A DNA stretch of 6,837 nt from Acidobacteria bacterium CG_4_9_14_3_um_filter_49_7. Its GTDB lineage: Bacteria > Acidobacteriota > Holophagae > Thermotomaculales > Thermotomaculaceae. The stretch lies in contig PFTO01000125.1 of the NCBI GenBank assembly GCA_002789615.1, positions 2,853 to 9,689 of the forward strand. Direction: 5' to 3'. Numbering within the stretch: the stretch's first letter is position 1; every line of letters begins with the position of its first letter. The notes beneath the pieces were generated by a model. It worked only from the letters and a program-made list of their open reading frames with translations, had not been told where the DNA came from and did no database searches. The position numbers and the translations under genes are program-made. Positions 6,625 to 6,837 of this stretch are shown in pieces.

Positions 6625-6837
6625 TCAGTCCAGTAATTTCGACGTCTCATCAACCTGTTGCTGTAACACCGACTCCACGCAGGAATAGAATTGAAGAATA
6701 CAGGGACTCGTCACTGAATAGAACACCTGCTGGCCCCTCTTTTCACAGTTGACCAGGCCCGCATCCTTCATTACGGGCAGATGTTTCGACACTGTCTTGT
6801 CCTGATATAGGTTGACACCTATAGAACCGCTGAAAGC
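6625..6837 (-). CDS. ArsR-family winged-helix transcriptional repressor (C-terminal part; 5' end outside window)
   Basis: An open frame enters from the right edge and ends at a TGA at 6625-6627, giving the last 70 residues. The visible part holds the recognition helix of an ArsR/SmtB winged helix (DKTVSKHLPVMKDAGLV, residues 13-29 of the fragment). The wing follows (EKRGQQVFYSV), then a C-terminal dimerisation helix ending at LLD. Three cysteines are visible: C31, C46 and C53. The last two sit in PCILQFYSC, a pattern I associate with the ArsR subgroup found next to COG0701 permeases. In the family, such proteins repress their own operon and release DNA when metal or metalloid binds cysteines; that C46 and C53 are the sensor pair is inference. 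It is the first gene seen in the operon, 16 bases ahead of the permease start. The N-terminal half and the promoter/operator are not in the window. Family call is firm; the ligand is unknown. Confidence 0.88.
   Translation of the reverse strand, partial: AFSGSIGVNLYQDKTVSKHLPVMKDAGLVNCEKRGQQVFYSVTSPCILQFYSCVESVLQQQVDETSKLLD

Noticed and set aside
6609..6653. Extended N terminus of the permease from ATG at 6653
   Set aside because: It would overlap the end of the regulator gene, adds a charged stretch unlike the family, and lacks the strong ribosome binding site found before 6608.

Overview
The window holds part of one compact gene block. Every gene I can support lies on the minus strand, so transcription runs from the right edge (6837) to the left edge (1). 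Six genes fill it almost completely. Gaps are 13 to 16 bases, and the last junction is a 4-base ATGA overlap, so this looks like a single operon. The first and last genes are cut by the window edges. No RNA gene, insertion sequence, CRISPR array, attachment site or terminator was found, and no stretch over 300 bases lacks a gene. The promoter and any operator would lie beyond position 6837.

In order of transcription the genes are: (1) the C-terminal 70 residues of an ArsR-family winged-helix repressor (6625-6837); (2) a 432-residue membrane permease of the COG0701/DUF318 (ArsP/YraQ-like) family (5310-6608); (3) an 832-residue protein with an exported domain carrying eight CXXCH haem-binding motifs, followed by five predicted membrane helices (2798-5296); (4) a small MTH895-type thioredoxin with a CPKC active site and an added C-terminal membrane helix (2410-2784); (5) a TolC-family outer-membrane efflux protein (1005-2396); (6) the first 336 residues of a lipoprotein periplasmic adaptor of the RND/HlyD type (1-1008). 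An inner-membrane RND pump gene probably follows beyond position 1; that is inference.

The combination of ArsR regulator, COG0701 permease and small CPxC thioredoxin recurs in anaerobic, metal- and sulfur-respiring bacteria and is usually linked to arsenic or other thiophilic compounds. Here a membrane-bound octahaem cytochrome sits between permease and thioredoxin, and an outer-membrane/periplasmic efflux module follows. A reasonable working model is a thiol- or metalloid-responsive detoxification operon. It would link inner-membrane export (permease), redox handling on both faces of the membrane (thioredoxin inside, cytochrome outside) and export across the outer membrane (adaptor plus TolC). 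The substrate cannot be read from the sequence.

The organism is a Gram-negative bacterium (TolC protein, lipoprotein adaptor) that makes multihaem cytochromes c, with moderately high GC by eye. A member of the Desulfobacterota (Geobacter/Desulfuromonas-like) or another anaerobic lineage fits, but this is context inference, not an identification.
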